NCBI RefSeq assembly: GCF_008801475.1
Contig: NZ_VZPP01000012.1
Coordinates: forward strand, 124,001 to 188,000
Source of the DNA: Pseudomonas moorei
GTDB lineage: Bacteria > Pseudomonadota > Gammaproteobacteria > Pseudomonadales > Pseudomonadaceae
Direction of reading: 5' to 3'
DNA: 64,000 bases
Positions 45,172-52,751 of this stretch are shown here, piece after piece (position 1 is the first letter of the stretch; each line of letters begins with the position of its first letter). The position numbers and the translations under genes were made by a program. The notes under the pieces are model-generated. The model made no database searches, was not told the DNA's origin, and saw only the letters and a list, made by a program, of their open reading frames with translations.

Positions 45172-45260
45172 TGTGGGCGCTGGCTTGTCGGGGCGCCGCA
45201 TCGCAGCGATGGCGGCCTGACAGCCGACCAATTTCCCTCGGATGTTCCTGCTCCCACAGG
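45172..45260. repeat. Diverged REP-like pair
   Basis: CTGTGGGCGCTGGCTTGTCG at the left and TGCTCCCACAGG at the right, with a CATCGCAGCGATG palindrome inside. It abuts the larger repeat at 44758-45171. Confidence 0.6.
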
Positions 45261-45274
45261 ATTTGTGTTTCGGC

Positions 45275-45964
45275 TTAGAGCGTACCAAACACCTTCTTCG
45301 CCAGGCTGGTCGCGGCAGCTGCGGGGTTCTGGCGGATGGTTTCTTCCTGTTTGCCGATCATCTCGAACAGGCCGTTCAGTGCCTGTTCGGTGACGTAGCT
45401 TTCGATGTTGGCGTTCTTGGTGTCGATCACGCCCATGGTCGCGGCCTGGCCGGCGAATGAGTTGTACTGTTGGGCCAGACCGACATGGTCGGTGGCTTGC
45501 TTGACGATAGGCAGGAACTTGGCGCGGATCTGTTCGCGACTGGTTTTGTTCAGGTACTGGGTGGCCGAGTCGTTGCCGCCACTGAGAATGCCCTTGGCGT
45601 CTTCCACGGTCATTTTCTTCACCGCATCCACGAGGATCGGCTGAGCCTGGACCACGGCGGTTTCCGCCGCTTTGTTCATGCTGACTTCCAGTTGATCAAC
45701 CTGATCGCCCATGCCGAACTGTTTCATTTTGCTGGCAACCTTGCCCAGTTTGCCCGGCAGTTCGATTTTTACCTCCGGATTGTTGCTGAAACCACCCGGC
45801 GTACCGAGTTGTTTCACGGCCAGTTGTGCGCCTTGAGTCAGTGCATCCCTGAGGCCGCCGGTGGCGTCTTTTTGCGACAGGTCGCTGAGGGACAGTGCCA
45901 TGGCGTTGGCGCAGATCATCAAGCCAGCGCACAGGCCAGCAAAGCGGAGGGTGGGGCGGAGCAT
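45275..45964 (-). CDS. DUF4197 periplasmic protein
   Basis: 229 residues from ATG 45964 (AAGGA 7 bases upstream). Sec signal peptide (residues 1-23, cleaving after ANAMA). The helical mature part matches DUF4197: SDLSQKDATGGLRDALTQGAQLAVKQLG, AQPILVDAVKKMTVEDAKGIL and EQALNGLFEMIGKQEETIRQNPAAAAT. Function unknown in the family. First of three small minus-strand genes, with the YbaY-like genes behind it. Confidence 0.85.
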   Translation of the reverse strand: MLRPTLRFAGLCAGLMICANAMALSLSDLSQKDATGGLRDALTQGAQLAVKQLGTPGGFSNNPEVKIELPGKLGKVASKMKQFGMGDQVDQLEVSMNKAAETAVVQAQPILVDAVKKMTVEDAKGILSGGNDSATQYLNKTSREQIRAKFLPIVKQATDHVGLAQQYNSFAGQAATMGVIDTKNANIESYVTEQALNGLFEMIGKQEETIRQNPAAAATSLAKKVFGTL

Positions 45965-45991
45965 GGCAGCTTCCTTGTTCAAAAATGAGAG

Positions 45992-46393
45992 TTAGCGGGC
46001 GGCGTCAACGCGGATTTTCATCGGTTGTGGATCGTTGCCATCAAGCTTCACAGCGTGATTTTCGGTGGTGATGAACAGTAACTTGCCATCGACCTCAATG
46101 CGCGCACTGACCGAATAGCGATGACCCGGTTTGACCTGCGCAGGATCGTAACTCAGATGAAAGGGAAGCGGCACCTGGCCCTTGATCTGGCCTTTCTGTT
46201 CGTCGAGAACCACCGCCGGCGCATCGGCCAGCGACACGTCTTGCAGGCTCACGTTCAAGACGGCGTCAGGGGGTAGGGCGATGCGTTGCAAGTAGAAGAC
46301 TTCACCGTCCAGGCTGGTCTTGGCGGCAGGTTGTATCGATTGGCAAGCTCCAAGCAGAGCTGTCAGTCCCAGAAGCGAAAGTTTTTTCATCAT
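45992..46393 (-). CDS. YbaY-family lipoprotein
   Basis: 133 residues; lipobox LLGAC (C17). The mature domain (residues 28-130) is the YbaY/YscW-like beta-sandwich: GEVFYLQRIALPPDAVLNVSLQDVSLADAPA, then YSVSARIEVDGKLLF. Sits 27 bases upstream of the DUF4197 start on the same strand. A paralogue without a signal peptide is encoded next to it. Adjacent ATGs at 46393 and 46390. Confidence 0.85.
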   Translation of the reverse strand: MMKKLSLLGLTALLGACQSIQPAAKTSLDGEVFYLQRIALPPDAVLNVSLQDVSLADAPAVVLDEQKGQIKGQVPLPFHLSYDPAQVKPGHRYSVSARIEVDGKLLFITTENHAVKLDGNDPQPMKIRVDAAR

Positions 46394-46546
46394 TGGAATC
46401 CATGTCGTTGACGCCGAAGAAGCTCGGCGCCAACGATAATTTAAAGGAAATTGCCGGCGATATCGCCCGGCAAGGTATTGCAGACGCCTGACGGGGAGTC
46501 TGGCGTTAATGCTCAGGGTTTGAAGAATTGTTGCCGTAGGTTTGTG

Positions 46547-46888
46547 TTAAACCCTGTGGACCAGCACTTCAACAGGCTGCACGCCGTCGACGCCCAGCTC
46601 TACAGGGTGATGCTCAGTGCTGGCAAAGACCAGTTCGCCATCGGTTTTGATTTGTGCACTGATGGCATAGGTATGACGGGGCAGGACGTCTGCGGTGCTG
46701 TACTGAAGATTGAAGTTCAAGCCTGCGCTTTCTGCATGAGGGATGACTTGAGCGGCCAGTTGTTTGGCAGAGGCATCAGCCAGTGAAACGTCTTGCAGAC
46801 TGACGTAAAGTGTCGAGTTCGGCAAAAGCGCAATCCTTTCCAGATAGTGAACGTTGCCGCTGATGCTCAGGGTGTTTTCGTTGCTCAT
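46547..46888 (-). CDS. YbaY-like domain protein without signal peptide
   Basis: 113 residues from ATG 46888 (AAGGA upstream). It aligns over its length with the neighbouring lipoprotein: VHYLERIALLPNSTLYVSLQDVSLADASA and YAISAQIKTDGELVFASTEHHPVEL. The signal and lipobox are missing, so it should stay in the cytoplasm unless exported some other way. Likely tandem duplication followed by loss of the signal. Confidence 0.8.
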   Translation of the reverse strand: MSNENTLSISGNVHYLERIALLPNSTLYVSLQDVSLADASAKQLAAQVIPHAESAGLNFNLQYSTADVLPRHTYAISAQIKTDGELVFASTEHHPVELGVDGVQPVEVLVHRV

Positions 46889-47034
46889 GTTGATTTCCTT
46901 ATCATTGACTCGTCGAAAGTGACGAACCGACAGCATATTCCCCCAGTACTCAATCCAATGTAGGGAAAGTCCTGCGCGCGACAGCTAAAGTGCGGTCATT
47001 TAGATGAGAAGCTTCCTTGCTTCTGCGATCTGGG

Positions 47035-49527
47035 TCAGCGCGGCGTTGCCAGCTCTGCTGCATCTTCACTGCGATGCAAGGCCACCTGACGGATCGACAA
47101 ACGAATCTCCGCTGGCAACACTCGTTTGGCCGCACCTTCGGCCAGTTCGCCGAGCAATTCGTGATAGCCCAGCTTGCCGGCTGCATCGCGTTTGAGCACG
47201 TCGAGGTCGAGCAGTGTCTGGATGAAGTGGCGGAACAGGCTTTTGTCGAAGAATTCCGGAGCGTTCAGGCCATGGAGGATCGACAGGCGCTGGGCCATGA
47301 CTGTGCACAGGTCTTCCAGTTCTTCGGCGCTGATGCTGTTCTGGCCGCTGTTGAGCAGCAGGGAAACGGTCATGTAGAAGCGCTGCAGGGTCTGGGCGAT
47401 GCTTTTCGACAGCAGTGTCAGCAGCACGAAATGCCGTGAGCTCGGTGCCGGGCGCAGGTATACGCCGTTCTCGAAGCGCAGCAGGCCCTGCTCGACGAAG
47501 GCCTCGAGCCATTGATCGATCACTGCATCGAGTTCGTCCAGCGACCAGCGTATGAACAGCTCCGCTTGCAGGTACGGATACAGCGCGCGGGTGTAGCGCA
47601 GGATCTGTTCGCGGTTCATGCGCGAGGCGCTCTGGAAGAAACTCGCCAGCAGCGCCGGCAGGGCAAAGATGTGCAGCACGTTGTTGCGGTAGTAGGTCAT
47701 CAGGACAGCGTTCTGCTCGTCCAGATACAGGATCTTGCCCAAGGCATCGCTCTGCTCCGAGAGCAGATCCATGTCCTTGACATGCTCGATCAAGGCCCGG
47801 CCGTCGCCATCCGGCAGGGTGGTGTGTGGCGAATATGGAACTTTGCGCAGCAAGGCCAGATACAGGTCGAGCACCCGCGCCATGGCGCGATCGTCCAGCG
47901 CCAGGCGGCTGGTGGACAGCAGTGCCAGAGCGACCAGGTTGACCGGGTTGATCGCGGCAGCTTCGTTCAGATGTTGCGCGACTTTCTCGCCGAGACGGTT
48001 GGTGGTTTCGTTGAGCCAGGCCGGTTTGAACTGCGGGCCAAGCTCCTGTTTACGCCAGCCCGGCTGTTCGCTATCGAGGAACTCCGCCAGTTTGATCGGC
48101 TCGCCAAAGTTCACCGCCACCTGGCCGAAGCGCTGCTTGAGCGCGCCGATGACTTTGAAAATGTCGAAGATCGATTCTTTCTTCTTGCTCGCGCCGCGCA
48201 ATTCGCCGAGGTAGGTCCGGCCCTCCAGTACGCGTTCGTAGCCGATGTAAACCGGTATGAACACGATGGGCATGCGCGACGAACGCAGGAAGCTGCGCAA
48301 GGTGATCGCGAGCATCCCGGTTTTCGGTTGCAGCATGCGCCCGGTGCGTGAACGCCCGCCTTCGACGAAGTACTCCACCGGGAACCCCTTGGTGAACAGG
48401 GTGTGCAGGTATTCGTTGAACACCGAGGTGTACAGCGGGTTGCCCTTGAAGGTACGGCGCATGAAAAACGCACCGCCACGCCGCAGCAGGCCGCCGATGA
48501 TCGGCATGTTGAGGTTGATCCCGGCGGCAATGTGCGGCGGGGTCAGGCCGTTGCGAAACAGCAGATAGGAGAGCAGCAGGTAGTCGATGTGGCTGCGGTG
48601 GCACGGCACATAGATCACTTCGTGACCCTGGGCGACTTTCTGCACACCTTCGATGTGATTGACCTTGATGCCGTCGTAGATCTTGTTCCAGAACCAGCTC
48701 AGTACCACTTCCAGGAAGCGGATCGCTGTGTAGGTGTAGTCCGAGGCGATCTCGTTGCCATAGCGCAGGGCCTGGGCCTTGGCTTTTTCCAGGGAGATGT
48801 TTTCGCGCTCGGCCTCTTCGATGATCGCCTGTTTGACCAGTGGCTGGTTGAGCAAGCCCTTGACCAGATTGCGGCGGTGGGAAATGTCCGGGCCGATCAC
48901 GGCGGCTTTCAAGTTGCGAAAGTGCACCCGCAGGATGCGCTGGGCCATGCGTACGGTGCGCTCGTGGCCCTTGTTGTGGTCGATCAGTTCGCGCAGGTGG
49001 ATCGGCGCGGAGAACTGCACGCGGGTCTTGCGCCCCAGCACGATGATGCTGAGCAAGCGACGCAGGCGCCCGGTGACGGCCCAGCTGTCGGCGAACAGGA
49101 GTTTCCAGGGACTGGATTCGCTGTCTGGCGACTGGCCCCAGAACACGCTGACCGGAATGATCTGTGCGTCTTCGGCCGCGTTCTGGCTCAAGGCGCTGAC
49201 CAGGCGGGTCAAGGTGGGCGGCGCGCCGCGCTTGTCCTGGCGGCCGAGCCAGTCCGGGTCCGGCGTCAGGTAGAAGAACGCGGCCGGTTCCAGCAGATTG
49301 CCCACCGAGACCGGCAGCACCGGGCGCGGCAGACCGGCTTTGGTGCATTCGGTGTCGACCACGGCGAGGTCGGTCAGCGAAGGGTTTTGCAGGACGTAGA
49401 ACACCGGGCGACTGCGGTCGAGGTCAAGGGTGAACGACGACTGGTTGATCGTCTCCGAGCGAACCCAGAGGTACAAAAGTCGGCGCAGGGTGCCAAACAC
49501 AAGACGGCGGAGCGGGGAACGGGTCAT
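47035..49527 (-). CDS. plsB: Glycerol-3-phosphate 1-O-acyltransferase
   Basis: Inner-membrane-associated enzyme for the first acylation of glycerol-3-phosphate in phospholipid synthesis. 830 residues from ATG 49527. Acyltransferase motifs: HRSHID with H310 and D315, the GGAFFMRRTFKGNPLY block near 355, VEYFVEGGRSRTGR near 390 and IVFIPVYIGYE near 425. Length and spacing match the PlsB (not PlsY) type. Divergent from a cold-shock gene. Confidence 0.95.
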   Translation of the reverse strand: MTRSPLRRLVFGTLRRLLYLWVRSETINQSSFTLDLDRSRPVFYVLQNPSLTDLAVVDTECTKAGLPRPVLPVSVGNLLEPAAFFYLTPDPDWLGRQDKRGAPPTLTRLVSALSQNAAEDAQIIPVSVFWGQSPDSESSPWKLLFADSWAVTGRLRRLLSIIVLGRKTRVQFSAPIHLRELIDHNKGHERTVRMAQRILRVHFRNLKAAVIGPDISHRRNLVKGLLNQPLVKQAIIEEAERENISLEKAKAQALRYGNEIASDYTYTAIRFLEVVLSWFWNKIYDGIKVNHIEGVQKVAQGHEVIYVPCHRSHIDYLLLSYLLFRNGLTPPHIAAGINLNMPIIGGLLRRGGAFFMRRTFKGNPLYTSVFNEYLHTLFTKGFPVEYFVEGGRSRTGRMLQPKTGMLAITLRSFLRSSRMPIVFIPVYIGYERVLEGRTYLGELRGASKKKESIFDIFKVIGALKQRFGQVAVNFGEPIKLAEFLDSEQPGWRKQELGPQFKPAWLNETTNRLGEKVAQHLNEAAAINPVNLVALALLSTSRLALDDRAMARVLDLYLALLRKVPYSPHTTLPDGDGRALIEHVKDMDLLSEQSDALGKILYLDEQNAVLMTYYRNNVLHIFALPALLASFFQSASRMNREQILRYTRALYPYLQAELFIRWSLDELDAVIDQWLEAFVEQGLLRFENGVYLRPAPSSRHFVLLTLLSKSIAQTLQRFYMTVSLLLNSGQNSISAEELEDLCTVMAQRLSILHGLNAPEFFDKSLFRHFIQTLLDLDVLKRDAAGKLGYHELLGELAEGAAKRVLPAEIRLSIRQVALHRSEDAAELATPR

Positions 49528-49628
49528 ACGGCTTCTGCGTGAGTGAATAAAACCAAGCAAATGCTCGGGCGGTCGATAGTGTGCCGGATTCGCTGAAAAT
49601 CGGCAAAAAAGCGGCTAAGTAAAGTGAG

Positions 49629-49656
49629 TTGAGAGTTTTTACGGCTGTCATATACT
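49629..49656 (+). promoter_or_regulatory. Sigma-70 promoter of the cold-shock gene
   Basis: TTGAGA (49629-49634), 16-base spacer, TATACT (49651-49656). The start codon lies at 49761, implying a leader of about 100 bases, in keeping with long regulated leaders of cold-shock genes. Confidence 0.65.
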
Positions 49657-49760
49657 CGGCGAGCCCGCGCTGGCCAGACAGTGGCACGACCAGTGCAAGC
49701 AATTTTCCCGAGGCTTTCCTGCGAAAAGCCCGATCAATAATAAAAAAGGAGTATGAACAG

Positions 49761-49970
49761 ATGGCAACACGTGAAACCGGCAACGTGAAGTGGTTCAACG
49801 ACGCCAAGGGCTACGGTTTTATCCAGCGCGCGGACGGGGTGGACGTGTTCGTGCACTACCGGGCCATTCGTGGTGAGGGGCATCGCTCGCTGACCGAAGG
49901 CCAGCAGGTTGAATATGCGGTGGTGGAAGGGCAGAAGGGTTTGCAGGCTGAGGATGTGGTGGGGTTGTAA
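49761..49970 (+). CDS. Cold-shock domain protein (CspA family)
   Basis: 69-residue single cold-shock domain that binds single-stranded nucleic acid. RNP1 KGYGFIQ near residues 16-22 and RNP2-type VFVHY near 29-33 are present. AGGAG lies 9 bases before the ATG. Compared with canonical CspA the second motif has YRAI in place of FSAI, a mild variant. Long leader from the promoter at 49629. Confidence 0.92.
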   Translation: MATRETGNVKWFNDAKGYGFIQRADGVDVFVHYRAIRGEGHRSLTEGQQVEYAVVEGQKGLQAEDVVGL

Positions 49971-49996
49971 GCACATTCATCGGACCAGAAAAACAC

Positions 49997-50096
49997 TGTG
50001 GGAGCGAGCCTGCTCGCGAAGATCTCAAGGAAGCCGCGCTTTCCGGAATTGGCGCGTTATCGTTGACGACCATCGCGAGCAAGCTCGCTCCTACAG
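49997..50096. repeat. REP pair
   Basis: Inverted arms TGTGGGAGCGAGCCTGCTCG and CGCGAGCAAGCTCGCTCCTA, between convergent genes. Confidence 0.85.
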
Positions 50097-50112
50097 GTGC
50101 GGTGTTCAGGCT

Positions 50113-50490
50113 TTAAGCGGTCTTCCAGGTGATTTCTTCTTCACCGTCGGCACTGATGCGAATCCAGCGATCGGCCGTCTCCTCACCTTCCTCCTCGACC
50201 CAGCTCCCCGGTGCGCAACGCACTTCGACATTCAGCGCGGCAAAGGCGGCGCGTGCACAAGCGATGTCGTCTTCCCACGGCGTCTGGTCGCTTTCCAGGT
50301 ACAGGCTGTTCCATTTTCCTACGGCTTTTGGCAACCAGGTCACCGGCACGTTACCGGCCTTGCACTTGTAGGTCTGGCCTTTCTGAACCCAGTCGGTGCA
50401 CGGGCCCAGGGCGGTGCCGAGCCAGGCGGAGATGGCCTTGTGGTCGACGTCGGCGTCTTTCAGGTAAATCTCGATATCGGGTTGGCGCAT
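50113..50490 (-). CDS. Hypothetical protein (125 aa)
   Basis: No family recognised. Start MRQPDIEIYLKDADVDHKAI at 50490 has GAGG six bases upstream. Acidic, Trp-rich and without signal peptide or membrane segment, so probably cytoplasmic. Lies 81 bases downstream of rlmA on the same strand. Confidence 0.75.
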   Translation of the reverse strand: MRQPDIEIYLKDADVDHKAISAWLGTALGPCTDWVQKGQTYKCKAGNVPVTWLPKAVGKWNSLYLESDQTPWEDDIACARAAFAALNVEVRCAPGSWVEEEGEETADRWIRISADGEEEITWKTA

Positions 50491-50570
50491 GGATGTCCTC
50501 ACTGCGGTCTGAAAAATCCATTCGCGGATTTAGCCGGCCTTGGGGGATCGCCCAAGGCCAAAATTGAAAG

Positions 50571-51380
50571 TTATTGAAGAACGAAATAATCGTAGCGCAT
50601 CGACACGTTGACCTCGAACGGCTCGGCCTGCTCAATGACTGCGGCGCGGCGCTCGGCACTGGCGCGCCAACCATGGGGCGTCATGGCCAGCAGGTTGGCA
50701 CGATCCTGACCGCTGGTGAGCGTCAGTCGGAATTCCAGGGTTTCACTGTGCGCCAGCGCCATGCCTTCCGGCACCAGGTCCAGATGCTTGTCGTCAACGT
50801 ATTCGCGGACTTCGTCATACAGCCGTTCGCGCAATTCCATCAGGTGGCCGCTGGTCGGTCCGACTTTCATCAGTCCACCGCCAGGGCTGAGCAGGCGTTT
50901 GGCTTCCTGCCAGTCCAGCGGGCTGAAGACGCTGGCCAGGAACTGGCAACTGCCAGAGGCCAGGGGAACGCGGGCCATGCTGGCGATCAACCAGGTCAGT
51001 TGCGGATTGCGTTTGCAGGCGCGTTTGACCGCTTCCCGGGAAATGTCCAGCGCGTAACCGTCGGCGTCCGGCAAGGCATCGGCGATCTGCGCGGTGTAGT
51101 AACCCTCGCCACAACCGATGTCCAGCCAGCGCTGCGGCGCATACCCGGCCGCCAGCTCCGCCAGGCGCTTGGCCACCGGCGCATAGTGCCCAGCGTTCAG
51201 AAAGTCGCGGCGTGCTTCGACCATCGCCTGGTTGTCCCCGGGATCGCGGCTGTTCTTGTGCTGCACCGGCAGCAGGTTCAGGTAACCCTGGCGTGCTCGG
51301 TCGAAATGATGCCCGGCGGGGCAGGCCACGCCGTTGTCCACCGCGTTGAGCGGTTCGCTGCAAATCGGGCAGGCCAGCAT
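50571..51380 (-). CDS. rlmA: 23S rRNA (guanine745-N1)-methyltransferase
   Basis: 269 residues. N-terminal zinc site C4, C7, C20, H24 (CPIC...CPAGHHF), then a SAM-dependent methyltransferase with LDIGCGEGYYTAQIADALP near 86 and LDISREAVKRACKR near 110. Methylates G745 of helix 35. Overlaps the dapE stop codon by one base and is translationally coupled to it. Confidence 0.93.
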   Translation of the reverse strand: MLACPICSEPLNAVDNGVACPAGHHFDRARQGYLNLLPVQHKNSRDPGDNQAMVEARRDFLNAGHYAPVAKRLAELAAGYAPQRWLDIGCGEGYYTAQIADALPDADGYALDISREAVKRACKRNPQLTWLIASMARVPLASGSCQFLASVFSPLDWQEAKRLLSPGGGLMKVGPTSGHLMELRERLYDEVREYVDDKHLDLVPEGMALAHSETLEFRLTLTSGQDRANLLAMTPHGWRASAERRAAVIEQAEPFEVNVSMRYDYFVLQ

Positions 51381-52531
51381 CAGGCGAGCAACTTGATCAG
51401 GGTCTGGTAATAGATTTCGGTCAGCACGTCGAGATCAGCCGCCAGAACCCGTTCGTTGACCTGGTGGATGGTCGCGTTGACCGGCCCCAGCTCAACCACT
51501 TGCGTGCCCAGGGTGGCGATGAAGCGCCCGTCGGAGGTGCCGCCGCTGGTGGACGCCTTGGTCTCGCGACCGGTGATGTCCTTGATGCTGGACGAGACTG
51601 CGTCGAGCAGCGCGCCCGGCTCGGTGAGGAATGGCAGGCCGGACAGTGCCCAGTCGATGTGCCAGTCCAGACCGTGTTTGTCGAGGATGTCGGCCACGCG
51701 TTTTTGCAGGCCTTCGACGGTCGACTCGGTAGAGAAGCGGAAGTTGAACACCGCTACCAGGTCGCCAGGGATGACGTTGGTCGCACCGGTGCCGGAGTTG
51801 ACGTTGGAAATCTGGAAACTGGTCGGCGGGAAGAAGTCGTTGCCGTGATCCCAGTGCTCGGCGGCCAGTTCGGCCAGGGCCGGGGCAGCGAGGTGGATCG
51901 GGTTCTTCGCCAGATGCGGATAGGCGACATGGCCCTGTAGGCCGCGGACGGTCAGCTTGGCGCCAAGGGAGCCGCGACGGCCGTTCTTGACCACGTCACC
52001 GACCAGGGTGGTGCTCGACGGCTCGCCGACGATGCACCAGTCCAGACGCTCCTTGCGCGCGGCCAGGCGCTCGACCACGGCTTTGGTGCCATGGTGCGCC
52101 GGGCCTTCTTCGTCACTGGTGATCAGGAACGCGACCTTGCCCTTGTGATCCGGGTAGTCGGCGACGAAACGTTCGGCGGCCACGGTCATGGCGGCGAGGC
52201 TGCCTTTCATGTCCGCCGCGCCACGGCCGCAGAGCATGCCGTGTTCGTCGATCACCGCGTTGAACGGGTCGATCTGCCAGGCGGTCACAGGGCCGGTCGG
52301 TACGACGTCGGTGTGACCGGCAAAGCACAGTACGGGACCGTCGTGATTACCGTGGGTAGCCCAGAAGTTATCCACATCCTCGATGCGCATCGGCTCGAGC
52401 GCAAAACCGGCATCGCCCAGGCGCTGCATCATCTGCTTCTGGCAATCGGCGTCGACCGGCGTCACGGATGGACGACGGATCAGGTCGATGGCGAGTTGAA
52501 GGGTCGGCGAAAGGTCGGCGTGGGCCGTCAT
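51380..52531 (-). CDS. dapE: Succinyl-diaminopimelate desuccinylase
   Basis: 383 residues. Zinc-dependent amidohydrolase of the lysine/meso-DAP pathway that releases L,L-diaminopimelate. Metal ligands seen in CFAGHTDVVPTG (near residue 70), RGAADMKGSLAA (near 100), TSDEEGPA (catalytic Glu near 136) and the C-terminal ATIHQVNER. Start 52531 chosen from MTAHADLSP. With dapD and dapC elsewhere in this window, three steps of the succinylase branch are present. Confidence 0.95.
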   Translation of the reverse strand: MTAHADLSPTLQLAIDLIRRPSVTPVDADCQKQMMQRLGDAGFALEPMRIEDVDNFWATHGNHDGPVLCFAGHTDVVPTGPVTAWQIDPFNAVIDEHGMLCGRGAADMKGSLAAMTVAAERFVADYPDHKGKVAFLITSDEEGPAHHGTKAVVERLAARKERLDWCIVGEPSSTTLVGDVVKNGRRGSLGAKLTVRGLQGHVAYPHLAKNPIHLAAPALAELAAEHWDHGNDFFPPTSFQISNVNSGTGATNVIPGDLVAVFNFRFSTESTVEGLQKRVADILDKHGLDWHIDWALSGLPFLTEPGALLDAVSSSIKDITGRETKASTSGGTSDGRFIATLGTQVVELGPVNATIHQVNERVLAADLDVLTEIYYQTLIKLLA

Positions 52532-52570
52532 GTGAAAACTCCGGAAAACTTGAATATGGGCAAGGGCCAA

Positions 52571-52661
52571 TGTGGGAGCGAGCCTGCTCGCGATGGCGGC
52601 GTGTCAGTCAACATAATCTGTGATTGTTACATCGTCATCGCGAGCAGGCTCCCTCCCACAG
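52571..52661. repeat. REP pair
   Basis: Inverted arms TGTGGGAGCGAGCCTGCTCG and CGCGAGCAGGCTCCCTCCCA. The interval carries CAGTCAACATAATCTGTGA. Located between dapE and the ndvB terminator. Confidence 0.85.
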
Positions 52662-52708
52662 GGATTCGTATTGCGCCAAGCCCTGCAAAATGGCGGTTAT
52701 CTTAAAGC

Positions 52709-52734
52709 AAAACGGCGACCATAGGCCGCCGTTT
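52709..52734 (-). terminator. Intrinsic terminator of ndvB
   Basis: On the minus strand: AAACGGCG, 9-base loop, CGCCGTTTT, then GCTTT. It starts 18 bases past the ndvB stop. Confidence 0.7.
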
Positions 52735-52751
52735 AGTGCATCCGCGAAGAT

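Noticed and set aside
44738..45288. Several small proteins in the gap after mexK
   Set aside because: Overlapping frames on both strands, no ribosome binding sites and hairpin-rich sequence typical of a repeated intergenic element.
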